Below are positions 43,859-53,190 of a stretch of DNA of 57,437 bases, in pieces. This stretch comes from Caryophanales bacterium (GTDB taxonomy: Bacteria > Bacillota > Bacilli > Bacillales > Bacillaceae_J). The notes beneath the pieces were generated by a model. That model did not search any database. It was not told the origin of the DNA and saw only the letters and a program-made list of their open reading frames with translations. The DNA is taken from positions 1 through 57,437 of the forward strand of contig DULJ01000077.1 in NCBI GenBank assembly GCA_012840465.1, given 5' to 3'. Made by a program: the position numbers and the translations under genes. The first letter of the stretch is position 1, and the number at the start of each line of letters is the position of its first letter.

Positions 43859-45037
43859 TTATTCAATTATTTTCAATTCAGGCATTAGTTGTGTCATATG
43901 CTGGGTAATATCCGTATAAACACTTGAATCTTTATTGTATACATTTTTCAAAGGTACAACTGTATATTTTGACACTGCTGTTTTCCGTACAATTGTCGGC
44001 AAGAAGGATGGATTTTTAATTTCGATATTAACACCGTTACCGTTAATTGTTTTTTCTACATCTAATTTAAGAATTCCGCCGATTTCCTTATAAATCCCTT
44101 TTTGACCGGATAAAAAGTTTCCTAACGAATAGATTACAAAAGTTTTTTGACCATCCTCTCGTTCAACCCATTCAGCGGGTTGCAAAACATGGGGGTGGTG
44201 TCCCAAGATAATATTCGCACCGGCATTTGCAAGTTCTTTTACAAGTTGCTTCTGGTTTTCATTCGGTAGACGTTGATATTCGTTACCAAAATGGACGCTA
44301 ACAACGACAGCATCCGAAATGGCTTTCGCCTTAGCGATATCACTTTTCATAGCTTCAATATCTATTAGATTAACTAAAAAATTTTTTCCTTCTGGTATCG
44401 GGATTCCATTCGTTCCATAGGTATAAGCTAAAAACGAAAATATTATGCCATTTGCTTTCAATGTTCGAATCGTCTGTTGATCCTCTTCATTTAGATAGGA
44501 GCCTGTATAAAGCATTCCAATAGTATTCCAATGCTGGATCGCATTGTTTATTGCTTTTTCCCCGCGATCCAAGGTATGATTATTTGCCATCGATACGATA
44601 TCAATTCCTGCATCCTTTAATGCATCCCCGACTTCTGTAGGACTATTAAAGGTTGGATAGGTGGAAAGACCAATCTCTTTTCCACCGATCATCGTTTCTT
44701 GATTGGCAAAGGAAATGTCAGCACTATTAATGTATGGTTTCACATCGGCAAGTAATGGCTTGAAGTTATAGCTATCACCAGCTTTTACATCTTTGTAAAC
44801 AATTCCATGGATTAAAATATCCCCAATCCCGGCAAGGGTTGCTTTCGTTGGTGGTAAGGCCTTAGTATTGGATGTAATCATTTTTGTTGAATGACGATGA
44901 GCCACTTTTTTTGGAGCAGCCATAACTCCGGAAACATGATGATCTTTGATAATATACATTTGTAATAACGGAAAAACTGACAAGAAAAACAAAGTCATTG
45001 ACAAAATTGATATATACATCTTTACTTTTATCTTCAT
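43859..45037 (-). CDS. CapA-family (PGA_cap) metallophosphatase-like protein
   Basis: 392 aa with an N-terminal anchor (residues 5-28). The CapA fold is shown by GIGDILIHGIV, FANQETMIGG, IVSMANNHTLDRG, HFGNEYQRLP and ILGHHPHVLQPAEW, which supply the metal-binding Asp, Asn and His. CapA takes part in poly-gamma-glutamate capsule export, but no capB/capC genes are here, so the role is open. AGGAGT precedes the ATG. Monocistronic. Confidence 0.88.
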   Translation of the reverse strand: MKIKVKMYISILSMTLFFLSVFPLLQMYIIKDHHVSGVMAAPKKVAHRHSTKMITSNTKALPPTKATLAGIGDILIHGIVYKDVKAGDSYNFKPLLADVKPYINSADISFANQETMIGGKEIGLSTYPTFNSPTEVGDALKDAGIDIVSMANNHTLDRGEKAINNAIQHWNTIGMLYTGSYLNEEDQQTIRTLKANGIIFSFLAYTYGTNGIPIPEGKNFLVNLIDIEAMKSDIAKAKAISDAVVVSVHFGNEYQRLPNENQKQLVKELANAGANIILGHHPHVLQPAEWVEREDGQKTFVIYSLGNFLSGQKGIYKEIGGILKLDVEKTINGNGVNIEIKNPSFLPTIVRKTAVSKYTVVPLKNVYNKDSSVYTDITQHMTQLMPELKIIE

Positions 45038-45240
45038 TTATAAAAAAACTCCTAGTTTTATTCTAACTCTACTATAATATAAAAACAGACGACTTTTACT
45101 AAAATAGATAAAAATATTATTTAATTCGACATTAGTTTTTTTGTTCAGATAATGAATGTAAATAAATTGACATAATATAGCCGTTGATTTTTTAGGACTT
45201 CGTATTAAAATAAGGGTATAAAGATGAAGGAGAGAGTAAA

Positions 45241-45531
45241 ATGAAATTCCCTAAAAGTATTATTTTAGAATCAGTTGTAGAAAGAAAAAATCACCCAACT
45301 TATGGTCTTGAATTTGTTCAAGAACTAGGAAATGACGATGCTGGATACGATGAAATGGTTGTAGTTATTTTTAAATACCAAGATAAATATTACAGTGTGG
45401 AAATCCAACATCTTGATGGTGATAATAACTACGACCATTGGGGAGACGAAGTGAACTGTCCTGAAGTGATGCGTAAAGAAGCAGTCGCGTATTATTGGGA
45501 AGAAGTAAAAAAAGAGTTAGCGATGAGCTAA
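45241..45531 (+). CDS. hypothetical 96-aa protein
   Basis: Start after GAAGGAGAGAGTAAA. Begins MKFPKSIILESVVERKNHPT; acidic, with several aromatic residues (YDHWGDEVNCPEVM, YYWEEVKKEL). No membrane segment or recognised domain. It has its own terminator and precedes the HesB-like selenoprotein without being in its transcript. Function unknown. Confidence 0.78.
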   Translation: MKFPKSIILESVVERKNHPTYGLEFVQELGNDDAGYDEMVVVIFKYQDKYYSVEIQHLDGDNNYDHWGDEVNCPEVMRKEAVAYYWEEVKKELAMS

Positions 45532-45569
45532 TAACTATATAGACTGAATCAAAATTATATGAATTGTAC

Positions 45570-45618
45570 AAGCTAACGCTTAAGGTTGTTCAATACTTCA
45601 CTTAGTCGTTAGCTTTTT
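45570..45618 (+). terminator. terminator after 96-aa gene
   Basis: AAGCTAACG and CGTTAGCTT arms, then TTT. Confidence 0.75.
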
Positions 45619-45648
45619 CATTTTTAATAAAATTTCAAAACAAATCTT

Positions 45649-45677
45649 TTGCATAAAATAAATGATACAGTTATAAT
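45649..45677 (+). promoter_or_regulatory. SigA promoter of HesB-like selenoprotein
   Basis: TTGCAT (45649-45654), 17 bp, TATAAT (45672-45677). Confidence 0.78.
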
Positions 45678-45721
45678 ATACACATAGGGGTATAAAAAAG
45701 GGATAAAGAGGTGAAAGAAAA

Positions 45722-46036
45722 GTGGTAACAATAACAAATGCAGCCATTGAAAAAATTAAAGAAGAAATGGCTTATCATAATCAAGAAAAAAATGGAGAAA
45801 TGTTTCTACGGTTAGGAATGGGACTTGGCTGAGGGGGTCCACAACTTCGTCTGGCTCTGGAAGAGTCAGCTTTACCAACAGATGAACAGTTTGAACAAGA
45901 TGGCATTAAATTTTTAGTCAATAACAATGATAAGCAATACTTTAATGGTCTAGCGCTTGATTTCCGTAATTCATGGATGGGCGGAGGCTTTACATTAGTG
46001 GATGCTGCCGGTAGTGAAGTCGGCGGGAAGTGCTAA
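45722..46036 (+). CDS. HesB-like selenoprotein (UGA = Sec37)
   Basis: GTG at 45722 follows AAAGAGGTGAAAGAAAA. Reading TGA at 45830-45832 as Sec gives 104 aa: ...MFLRLGMGLGUGGPQLRLAL..., then FLVNNNDKQYFNGLALDF, WMGGGFTLVDA and the end EVGGKC. This is the IscA/HesB fold. Sec37 sits where IscA has its first Cys (Cys35 in E. coli), and Cys103 sits near the C-terminal Cys pair. HesB-like selenoproteins are a known bacterial family with no settled role. It has its own promoter and terminator, far from the sel genes, so it is an independent unit. Confidence 0.93.
45851..45869 (+). promoter_or_regulatory. bSECIS hairpin of HesB-like gene
   Basis: CTGGCTC-TGGAA-GAGTCAG, a 7-bp stem with one G-U pair, starting 18 nt after the UGA, with G in the loop. 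Confidence 0.78.
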
Positions 46037-46067
46037 GGAATATTAATTAATAGTAGTTTAAAATGTG

Positions 46068-46097
46068 AAACCACCTTTTTCGAAAGGTGGTTTTTTT
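46068..46097 (+). terminator. terminator after HesB-like gene
   Basis: AAACCACCTTT, TTCG tetraloop, AAAGGTGGTTT, T run. Confidence 0.92.
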
Positions 46098-46228
46098 CTT
46101 TTATCCGTCGATTGATCGTATTTTGACCACACTGGTATTTTACATAAAAGGTGTTGATTTTTATCACTTTTCAGAATATTATAAAAGTTGTATAAAGATT
46201 GGGAAATAGTAGTGAATGGGGATATGAA

Positions 46229-47596
46229 ATGTTATTAAATAACAATCAAATGCTTTCCATACTCGAATCAATGGAAGATCCGATTATTGTTGTTTTAAAA
46301 GATAGTACCATTGCCTATGTTAATCTGGCATATTCACGGGCATTTAATGTTCCTATCGAAAAACTTATTGGAAAAAAGCTTGCGAATATAGAAGCCAAAG
46401 CTCGAATTCTTGAAGTTCTTAAAAACGGTAATCCATTAATTAATGATTATAGTTATGTATACTCATTAAAAAAGAATATTTATGCCAATATAACTCCTCT
46501 TGAGGAAAATGGAAAATTGATTGGTGCTGTTACGATTATGAAAGACATTAATGAAATTTTGAAATTACAAGAAGAGCTAGAGAAATATAAAAAATATTCA
46601 ATACAATTAGAAGGACAACTTGACAAGAATAATTTTGTATTATTGGAAAGTCAAGTTTCAGTCATGCAAAGTGCAGTTAATATTGCTAGAAAAGTAGCGG
46701 GTTCAGATGTAACTGTAATGCTGAATGGGGAAAGTGGCGTTGGAAAAGAAATTTTTGCAAAGGCAATCCACCAAACCAGCACCCGGAAAGACAAACCCTT
46801 TATACCAATAAATATGGCTTCAATTCCGGAAAATTTATTGGAAAGTGAATTGTTCGGCTATGAAGAGGGGGCATTTTCGGGTTCAAGAAAAGGTGGCAAA
46901 AAAGGTTTAATGGAATTGGCAAATGAAGGAACACTCTTTTTAGATGAAATAGGGGAAATATCAATGAATATCCAAGCTAAATTGTTGAGGGTGATTCAGG
47001 AAAAGACATTTCATAGATTGGGAGGAACAAAAAACTATCCGTTAAACGCTCGTTTAATTTGTGCAACAAATCGAAATTTGTACAAACTAATAAATGAAGG
47101 GAAGTTTAGGGAAGATTTGTATTATCGGTTAAATGTAGTCCCAATTGAGATTCCACCATTAAGAGAGCGCCTACAAGATATTCCTTATATTGTAAGCAAC
47201 ATACTAAATTCATTAATTACTAAATACAACAAACCGGTCACGTTTAATGATGAAATTTACGATGTCTTTAAGAGATATGATTGGCCAGGGAATATCCGTG
47301 AATTAACAAATGTTCTAGAAAGAATGATAGCTGTGAGCACAAAATCATATTTAGTGACAGAGGATATTCCAGAAACTATTAAAAGATCTATTCATAATTA
47401 TCAATATTCCTCTTCTCAAGTACGAATAAATGTCCCACCTAGTGATCAAGATTTAAACAAGCTTCTTGAATCAACTGAAAAGAAAAAATTAATTGAAGTA
47501 ATGGAAAGTAGCAAGAACCGTACTGAAGCAATAAAGAAATTGGGAATTAGCAGAAAAGCATTTTATTCTAAGTTAAAAAAATATGGAATTACTTAG
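46229..47596 (+). CDS. Sig54-dependent activator with PAS domain
   Basis: 455 aa. N-terminal PAS-like sensor (MLSILESMEDPIIVVLKDST... GAVTIMKDINE), AAA+ domain with Walker A GESGVGKE (167-174), Walker B LFLDE (236-240), arginine finger region REDLYYRLNVVPIEIPPLRER, and C-terminal Fis-type helix-turn-helix (NRTEAIKKLGISRKAFYSKL). The Sig54-contacting GAFTGA loop reads GAFSGS (214-219). Start ATG 46229 follows GGGGATATGAA; the frame also opens at a TTG, 46199. It lies beside two Sig54 promoters and probably drives both. Confidence 0.92.
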   Translation: MLLNNNQMLSILESMEDPIIVVLKDSTIAYVNLAYSRAFNVPIEKLIGKKLANIEAKARILEVLKNGNPLINDYSYVYSLKKNIYANITPLEENGKLIGAVTIMKDINEILKLQEELEKYKKYSIQLEGQLDKNNFVLLESQVSVMQSAVNIARKVAGSDVTVMLNGESGVGKEIFAKAIHQTSTRKDKPFIPINMASIPENLLESELFGYEEGAFSGSRKGGKKGLMELANEGTLFLDEIGEISMNIQAKLLRVIQEKTFHRLGGTKNYPLNARLICATNRNLYKLINEGKFREDLYYRLNVVPIEIPPLRERLQDIPYIVSNILNSLITKYNKPVTFNDEIYDVFKRYDWPGNIRELTNVLERMIAVSTKSYLVTEDIPETIKRSIHNYQYSSSQVRINVPPSDQDLNKLLESTEKKKLIEVMESSKNRTEAIKKLGISRKAFYSKLKKYGIT

Positions 47597-47610
47597 CCCT
47601 ATCAATAAAA

Positions 47611-47617
47611 TTGTTTC
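47611..47617 (+). promoter_or_regulatory. TTGTTTC half-site (possible activator site)
   Basis: Same heptamer as the arms at 48679-48694, about 85 bp upstream of the first Sig54 promoter. Low information by itself. Confidence 0.35.
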
Positions 47618-47701
47618 CTTTTTACATGGTTTTGTAACTATCGGAAATATGTTTGTATCTATTTGTAAACAACATTCTTCTGAAATGATTAAATTATTAA
47701 A

Positions 47702-47717
47702 TGGCATGATTCTTGCA
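47702..47717 (+). promoter_or_regulatory. Sig54 promoter 1
   Basis: TGGCAT-N5-TTGCA, matching the -24/-12 consensus TGGCAC-N5-TTGCA with one mismatch. Confidence 0.8.
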
Positions 47718-47777
47718 AAGTATTTAAGATGAAAAAGGATTTTTCCGAAAGTACTAAATTAGAAAAAGGTGAAAAAG

Positions 47778-48581
47778 GTGAAGGTGAAAATTAAAAGAAT
47801 TGAATCAAAGGCAAAAATAACTGTACAAGAATCTGCAGGCATGGCAATTATCACTATTTATAGGCCCCACTTAAAGAACGCGCTCACTTCAAAAATGTGG
47901 CAAGAGTTAAATGTCGTTGGTAAAAAAGTATTAGAAAATCCGAAAAATAAAGTTGTATTACTACGAGGTTCAGGCACTCAATTTACAGCAGGTTCTGATA
48001 TTAAAGAATTTCACCAAATGTCTTTAGGCGAAGCTGAGGAAGCATTTGTGCAGATGGAACAAGCAATATCCACATTTGAAAACTTACCGATACCTACTGT
48101 AGGGGTCATAAATGGTCCTGCTATGGGAGCCGGGTTAGAATTAGCACTAGCTTGTGATATTAGGATCGGTTCTGAAAATGCAAAGATGGGAATTCCAGTT
48201 GGGAAACTAGGTATTACGTTGAATAATAAGTTTGCTAAAAGGCTTGTAGATCTAATTGGACCAACTAGAACAAAGGATTTAGTTTATACCGGTAGAATTT
48301 TTAACGCGGAAGAGGCATATGAGTATGGTATGTTAAATTACTTAGTTTCAGAGAAACAATTAGATCGATTTGCAATGACTAAAGGTAAAATCATCTGTGA
48401 GCAATCATCATCATCTTTGCTTGCTATTAAAAGGGCGGTAGCAACAAATATTAATACGATCCAAAAATTTTGGGAAGAAGATACGAAGTTTGTTGATGCC
48501 TATGATTTTCCAGAGGGTGTTGCTTCCTTTGTTGAAAAAAGAAAACCAAAATTTAAACCTAGGAAAACGCAACAATATTAG
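47778..48581 (+). CDS. enoyl-CoA hydratase/isomerase-like protein lacking one catalytic Glu
   Basis: 267 aa crotonase fold. Oxyanion-hole segments GTQFTAGSDIKEF and [19 protein letters not shown] are intact. The residue after MGIP is Val (MGIPVGKLGITLNN) where hydratases have Glu (G-x-PE-x-x-LG), and the GGTQRL loop is absent. It may be an isomerase, a different lyase or an inactive paralogue. Three in-frame GTG codons (47769, 47778, 47784) follow repeated AAAAAGGTGA; 47778 has the best spacing. Single gene between Sig54 promoter 1 and a terminator. Confidence 0.85.
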   Translation: MKVKIKRIESKAKITVQESAGMAIITIYRPHLKNALTSKMWQELNVVGKKVLENPKNKVVLLRGSGTQFTAGSDIKEFHQMSLGEAEEAFVQMEQAISTFENLPIPTVGVINGPAMGAGLELALACDIRIGSENAKMGIPVGKLGITLNNKFAKRLVDLIGPTRTKDLVYTGRIFNAEEAYEYGMLNYLVSEKQLDRFAMTKGKIICEQSSSSLLAIKRAVATNINTIQKFWEEDTKFVDAYDFPEGVASFVEKRKPKFKPRKTQQY

Positions 48582-48601
48582 TTTGTTTATCGATTTAACC
48601 A

Positions 48602-48629
48602 AAAAGAGCTAGGAGATCCTAGCTCTTTT
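48602..48629 (+). terminator. terminator after crotonase-like gene
   Basis: AAAAGAGCTAGG, AGAT, CCTAGCTCTTTT. Confidence 0.9.
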
Positions 48630-48678
48630 GATATTTACTCTTCTGTTCTGTTCCCTTGAGTAACAAAAATACACAATG

Positions 48679-48707
48679 GAAACAAAGTTGTTTCGAAGAA
48701 GAAACAA
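48679..48707 (+). promoter_or_regulatory. probable upstream activator site
   Basis: GAAACAA-AG-TTGTTTC (48679-48694) is a perfect palindrome, followed by another GAAACAA (48701-48707), 60-80 bp upstream of Sig54 promoter 2, the usual place for enhancer binding. Confidence 0.65.
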
Positions 48708-48756
48708 TAGGAATCATAAAAAAAATGAAAATCCCACTATATCGGTAATTTAAAAG

Positions 48757-48773
48757 TTGGCACAGAAGTTGCA
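48757..48773 (+). promoter_or_regulatory. Sig54 promoter 2
   Basis: TTGGCAC-N5-TTGCA, an exact consensus -24/-12 element, heading the operon 48811-55309. Confidence 0.92.
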
Positions 48774-48810
48774 ATATATAGTGTGAGCTTTCAAAAGAGG
48801 TGAAAAAGGA

Positions 48811-49584
48811 GTGACAAAGGTGTCAAAGGTAAAGTATTCAGTTGAGAACAAAATTGGTTTTATTTCTATTGATTCACCCCCAGTAAATGCTCTAGATAGG
48901 GAGGTGTTAGAAGACTTATCAGCAGTGTTAGATGAAGTTAATCATGATGTGGATGTAGTTATTATTATCGGTGAAGGAAACAAAGCTTTTGTCGCAGGTG
49001 CTGATATAAAAGAATTTCCTGAACTTAGAAAAGAAACCGGTGAAGCGATCTGTGTAAATGGTCAGTCCGTTTTTCAAAAAATTTCAGATTTAAAACAACC
49101 TGTAATAGCAGCAATTGATGGTTTTACTTTAGGAGGAGGTCTTGAACTAGCGCTAGCCTGTGATTTCAGAATTGCAACTAAAAAGTCTCAGTTCGGATTG
49201 CCAGAAGTAAAATTAGGGATTATTCCCGGATATGGTGGAACGCAGCGATTACCTAGGTTAATTGGACTTGGAAAAGCAAAACAGTTGATTTTTTCAGGGG
49301 AGTTTTTACAGGCAGATGATGCATATCAGATAGGATTAATAGAAGCTATTACGGAAGGAAATGTAAAAGAGGAAGCAATCATGTGGGCCAACAAAATTTT
49401 GCGAAATGGGCCGATTGCAGTGCAAGCAGCGAAAAAAGCTGTAAATCAAGGGATCGAATTAAGCTTGGCTGAAGGGCTATCACTTGAAGCTAAACTTTTT
49501 GGTGATATTTGTGAAACGAATGATAAAAACGAAGGTGTTGCAGCATTTCTTGAGAAAAGGGAAGCAAAATTCCAAAAAAATTAG
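48811..49584 (+). CDS. enoyl-CoA hydratase 2
   Basis: 257-aa crotonase with both catalytic Glu ([15 protein letters not shown] and [20 protein letters not shown]) and oxyanion-hole [13 protein letters not shown]. First gene after Sig54 promoter 2. GTG at 48811 follows AGAGGTGAAAAAGGA; GTG 48820 is an alternative. Hydroxyacyl-CoA dehydrogenase follows after 11 bp. Confidence 0.93.
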   Translation: MTKVSKVKYSVENKIGFISIDSPPVNALDREVLEDLSAVLDEVNHDVDVVIIIGEGNKAFVAGADIKEFPELRKETGEAICVNGQSVFQKISDLKQPVIAAIDGFTLGGGLELALACDFRIATKKSQFGLPEVKLGIIPGYGGTQRLPRLIGLGKAKQLIFSGEFLQADDAYQIGLIEAITEGNVKEEAIMWANKILRNGPIAVQAAKKAVNQGIELSLAEGLSLEAKLFGDICETNDKNEGVAAFLEKREAKFQKN

Positions 49585-49595
49585 GAGGGATTAAT

Positions 49596-50444
49596 ATGAT
49601 AAAAAATATTGGTATCGTAGGCTTTGGGACAATGGGGTTTGGAATTACTCAAGTGTGTTTAGAAAAAGGATACAAAGTAATAGCAGTTGAGAAGAATTTA
49701 GACTTCTTCGAAAGAGGGTTGCGGCAATTGGAGAAGAATTGGGATCGAGCAATTAGTAAGGAAAAAATAACAGAAACAGAAAAAAGTGAATATTTGAATT
49801 CATTAGTAACGACTACGGATTGGACAGAATTAAAATCCGTTGATTATGTTATCGAAGCTGTTACAGAAAATATAAATATAAAAAAAGAAATCTATAAAAA
49901 ATTAGATTCTATTATAAAGCCGGAAACCATTATTGCAAGTAACACTTCAGGGTTAAGTATTACGGAAATGGCGAGTGGTGTTTCAAATCCAGAGAGGGTC
50001 ATGGGATGTCATTTTTTTAATCCTGTTCCCGTAATGAAACTAGTTGAATTAATTAGAGGTTATGATACGAGCCGGGAAACGTATGAAGTTTCAAAGAACT
50101 TAATGGAATCCCTTGGAAAGGATCCAATTGATGTAAAAGAATCTCCGTTATTTGCTGTGAATCGAATTCTTGTACCAATGATTAATGAGGCGATATTTGT
50201 TCTACAAGAAGGAGTTACAAGTGCTGAAGATATTGATAAAGGTATGAGATTAGGTGCAAATCATCCGATTGGTCCCCTTGCGTTAGCAGATTTAATTGGA
50301 CTTGATACTTTATTATTTGTTCAGGATTCATTGTTCGATGAAACCCAGGATTCAAAATATCGGGCTGCACCATTATTACGAAAACTCGTTCGTGCTGGGC
50401 ATCTTGGTAGAAAAACTGGAAAAGGCTTTTATGAATATAGTTAA
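49596..50444 (+). CDS. 3-hydroxyacyl-CoA / 3-hydroxybutyryl-CoA dehydrogenase 2
   Basis: 282 aa with [42 protein letters not shown] (catalytic His), and [19 protein letters not shown]. Related to but clearly distinct from the enzyme at 34543. GGAGGGATTAAT precedes the ATG. Ligase 3 follows 24 bp later. Confidence 0.92.
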   Translation: MIKNIGIVGFGTMGFGITQVCLEKGYKVIAVEKNLDFFERGLRQLEKNWDRAISKEKITETEKSEYLNSLVTTTDWTELKSVDYVIEAVTENINIKKEIYKKLDSIIKPETIIASNTSGLSITEMASGVSNPERVMGCHFFNPVPVMKLVELIRGYDTSRETYEVSKNLMESLGKDPIDVKESPLFAVNRILVPMINEAIFVLQEGVTSAEDIDKGMRLGANHPIGPLALADLIGLDTLLFVQDSLFDETQDSKYRAAPLLRKLVRAGHLGRKTGKGFYEYS

Positions 50445-50468
50445 TTTTTAGATTTGGGGGATGTATGG

Positions 50469-52043
50469 ATGACATTGACAGTTGGACATTTAATGGAGTG
50501 GTCCGTTGAAAATTATCCGAATAAGGTAGCACTTGTTTACGAAAGAAAAAATCAGCGCTGGACATATGAAGATCTCAATAGGAAAGTCAATCAATTTGCT
50601 ACTTCGTTAAAAAAAATCGGTGTTGGGAAAGGCGATGTTGTTTCGACTTTTTTATACAATACTAGTGAGTTTGTCATTACCCTATTTGCGTCAGCCAAAC
50701 TTGGCGCAGTCTTTAATCCAATAAACTATCGCCTTACTTCCCATGAATTGAATTATATTTTGAATGATGCTAGGTCTAAAGTCATTGTATATGAGGATAT
50801 CGTTACTGATACGGTAAATAAAGCGAAGGAACTTGGGACCAATGTAGAACATTGTATTCAAGTTGATCAAAATACTTTATCGCAAGAATTAAATTTTTAT
50901 AGCTTACTAGAGCAAGGTAGTGAGACTTTATTATGGGAGGATCATGTCACCGAAAATGATCTCTATATCATGATGTATACTAGTGGCACAACTGGTAGGC
51001 CGAAGGGGGTTCTTCATCGACATCGAGATATGGTCCATCATAATTTCTTAATGATGCAATGTATGGGACTTACAAAGGATGATATTGGTTTATCCATAGC
51101 ACCTTTGAATCATACGGCAGAACTTCACACCTCTTTTTTACCAAGAGTGCATGTCGGTGCGACAAATGTAATATTGCACTCCTTCAACCCGAAAGAAGTA
51201 CTTGAAACGATTGAAAAAGAACATATCACCCATATGTTTGCAGCGCCGACTATGGTTAACATTTTATTAAATGATGACAATTTTGACAAAGTTGATATTT
51301 CTTCCCTACGATTACTTGGATATGGCGGGGCTTCAATGGCTCCGGTATTGATAAGAGAATTTGAACGGCGAACATCTGTAGATTTGGTACAAATGTATGG
51401 CACTACTGAAATGGGACCTGTTATGTTGGTATTATTTGCTGACGAGCAATTGAAGAAGGCCGGTTCAGCAGGGAAAGCGATCATGACCCATAAAATTCGA
51501 ATTTGTCGTCCGAAAGATGATGGAAGTCCTACTCACCCGGATGATCAATGTGAAGTTGGAGAGATAGGTGAAATTTTATTACAGGGCCCTTGTATGATGA
51601 AAGAGTATTATAACCGCCAAGACGCAACAGAGAAAGCGCTCGCATACGAATGGTATCATACAGGTGATATGGGGTCTTATGATGAAGATGGTTATATATG
51701 GATCAATGATCGAATGGATCATATGATCAATTCTGGTGCAGAGAATATTTATCCACGGGAAGTTGAAGATCGTTTACTAGAACATCCGGATGTATTAGAA
51801 GTTGCCGTTGTTGGTCAACCAGATGAACGGTGGGGAGAAATTGTTGTTGGGTGTGTGGTATTAAAACAAGGAAGCCGAATAACAAGTGAACATTTAGATC
51901 AATATTTAATTAATGAAGGGAAATTAGCGAAGTATAAACGCCCGCGAAAATATAAAATTCTCGAAAGTCTTCCTAAAACACCTAGTGGGAAAATCCAAAA
52001 ATTTATATTAGAAAAAAAATTACAAGAAATGGGGGAATATTAG
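50469..52043 (+). CDS. AMP-forming acyl-CoA ligase 3
   Basis: 524-aa adenylate-forming ligase. MYTSGTTGRPKGVLHRH (P-loop), MYGTTEMGPVML, WYHTGDMGSYDEDG, INSGAENIYPREVEDRL and catalytic Lys in PSGKIQK. It is less like ligases 1 and 2 than they are like each other, so it may use a different acid. Start 50469 follows GGGGGATGTATGG. Its stop abuts the next ATG at 52044. Confidence 0.9.
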   Translation: MTLTVGHLMEWSVENYPNKVALVYERKNQRWTYEDLNRKVNQFATSLKKIGVGKGDVVSTFLYNTSEFVITLFASAKLGAVFNPINYRLTSHELNYILNDARSKVIVYEDIVTDTVNKAKELGTNVEHCIQVDQNTLSQELNFYSLLEQGSETLLWEDHVTENDLYIMMYTSGTTGRPKGVLHRHRDMVHHNFLMMQCMGLTKDDIGLSIAPLNHTAELHTSFLPRVHVGATNVILHSFNPKEVLETIEKEHITHMFAAPTMVNILLNDDNFDKVDISSLRLLGYGGASMAPVLIREFERRTSVDLVQMYGTTEMGPVMLVLFADEQLKKAGSAGKAIMTHKIRICRPKDDGSPTHPDDQCEVGEIGEILLQGPCMMKEYYNRQDATEKALAYEWYHTGDMGSYDEDGYIWINDRMDHMINSGAENIYPREVEDRLLEHPDVLEVAVVGQPDERWGEIVVGCVVLKQGSRITSEHLDQYLINEGKLAKYKRPRKYKILESLPKTPSGKIQKFILEKKLQEMGEY

Positions 52044-53189
52044 ATGTATTTTGAGTTATCGGATGAACATTTAGAAATAAAGGAAAGTATTCATCGACTT
52101 GCCCAAGAAAAAATTCAGCCAAGAGCGATTGAAATTGATGAAGCAGGAGAATATCCAACTGATATTAAAGATTTATTAGCTGAGTATGGCTATCTCGGGG
52201 TGAATATTCCAGAGGAATATGATGGTAGTGGTCTAGATTTATTAAGCTTTTGCGTCATAGTTGAGGAGATTGCTAGAGTATGTGCATCCTCATCACAGGT
52301 TGCAGTAGTTCAGGAGTTAGGCTCGTTGCCTATTATGATTGGTGGAAGTCATGAATTAAAAAAGCGCTTTCTACCAAGTATAGCCACTGGGGAAAAAATA
52401 ATCTCCTATGCTTTGACAGAGCCTAATGCTGGTTCAGATGCACAAAGCTTGCAAACACGTGCTGTTAAGGAAGGAAATCATTATATTCTCAATGGACAAA
52501 AAATGTTTATCAGTCATGGGAATGTAGCAGATTATTATACAGTCTTTGCTAAAACCGATCAAGGGATTACGGCATTTGTCGTTGAAAGGGATACACCCGG
52601 GATTGAAGTAGGAAAGTTGGAGAAAAAAATGGGAATCAAAGGTTCCCCTACTTCGCAAATTTACTTTGATAATTGTAAAGTTCCTGAAGAAAATAGAATT
52701 GGTAACGAGGGCGAAGGCTGGTTATTTGCGATGAAGACATTTGATAAATCTCGTCCAACAGTCGGAGCACAGGCACTTGGTATTGCGCAAGGTGCACTAG
52801 ATTTGTGTCTAAAGTATGTTCAAGAGAGGGAACAGTTTGGTAAACCAATTTCTTCTTTTCAAGCCGTTCAATTTATGCTTGCAGATATGAAAACTCAAGT
52901 TGAAGCTGCACGTGCTCTTGTTTATCGAGCAGCGGCAAAAGTAAATAATCTGAATTCAACTGGAAAGGATCAAGAAATCATTCAGGCAGCTTCGATGGCC
53001 AAACTATTTGCATCAGATGTAGCAATGAAGGTGACAACGGATGCTGTCCAATTATTAGGCGGTTATGGTTATATTCAGGAATATTCGGTGGAACGAATGA
53101 TGCGAGATGCGAAGATTACTCAAATCTATGAAGGAACAAATCAAATTCAACGACTTGTTATAGCAAAAACGATGCTAGGAGGTAGATGA
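52044..53189 (+). CDS. acyl-CoA dehydrogenase 2
   Basis: 381-aa FAD enzyme. YALTEPNAGSDAQSLQTRA, REQFGKPISSFQAVQFMLAD, LLGGYGYIQEYSVERMMRDA and the catalytic Glu in IYEGTNQIQR. Ligase 3 ends at the base before its ATG, and GGGGG lies upstream. Confidence 0.93.
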   Translation: MYFELSDEHLEIKESIHRLAQEKIQPRAIEIDEAGEYPTDIKDLLAEYGYLGVNIPEEYDGSGLDLLSFCVIVEEIARVCASSSQVAVVQELGSLPIMIGGSHELKKRFLPSIATGEKIISYALTEPNAGSDAQSLQTRAVKEGNHYILNGQKMFISHGNVADYYTVFAKTDQGITAFVVERDTPGIEVGKLEKKMGIKGSPTSQIYFDNCKVPEENRIGNEGEGWLFAMKTFDKSRPTVGAQALGIAQGALDLCLKYVQEREQFGKPISSFQAVQFMLADMKTQVEAARALVYRAAAKVNNLNSTGKDQEIIQAASMAKLFASDVAMKVTTDAVQLLGGYGYIQEYSVERMMRDAKITQIYEGTNQIQRLVIAKTMLGGR

Positions 53190-53190
53190 A

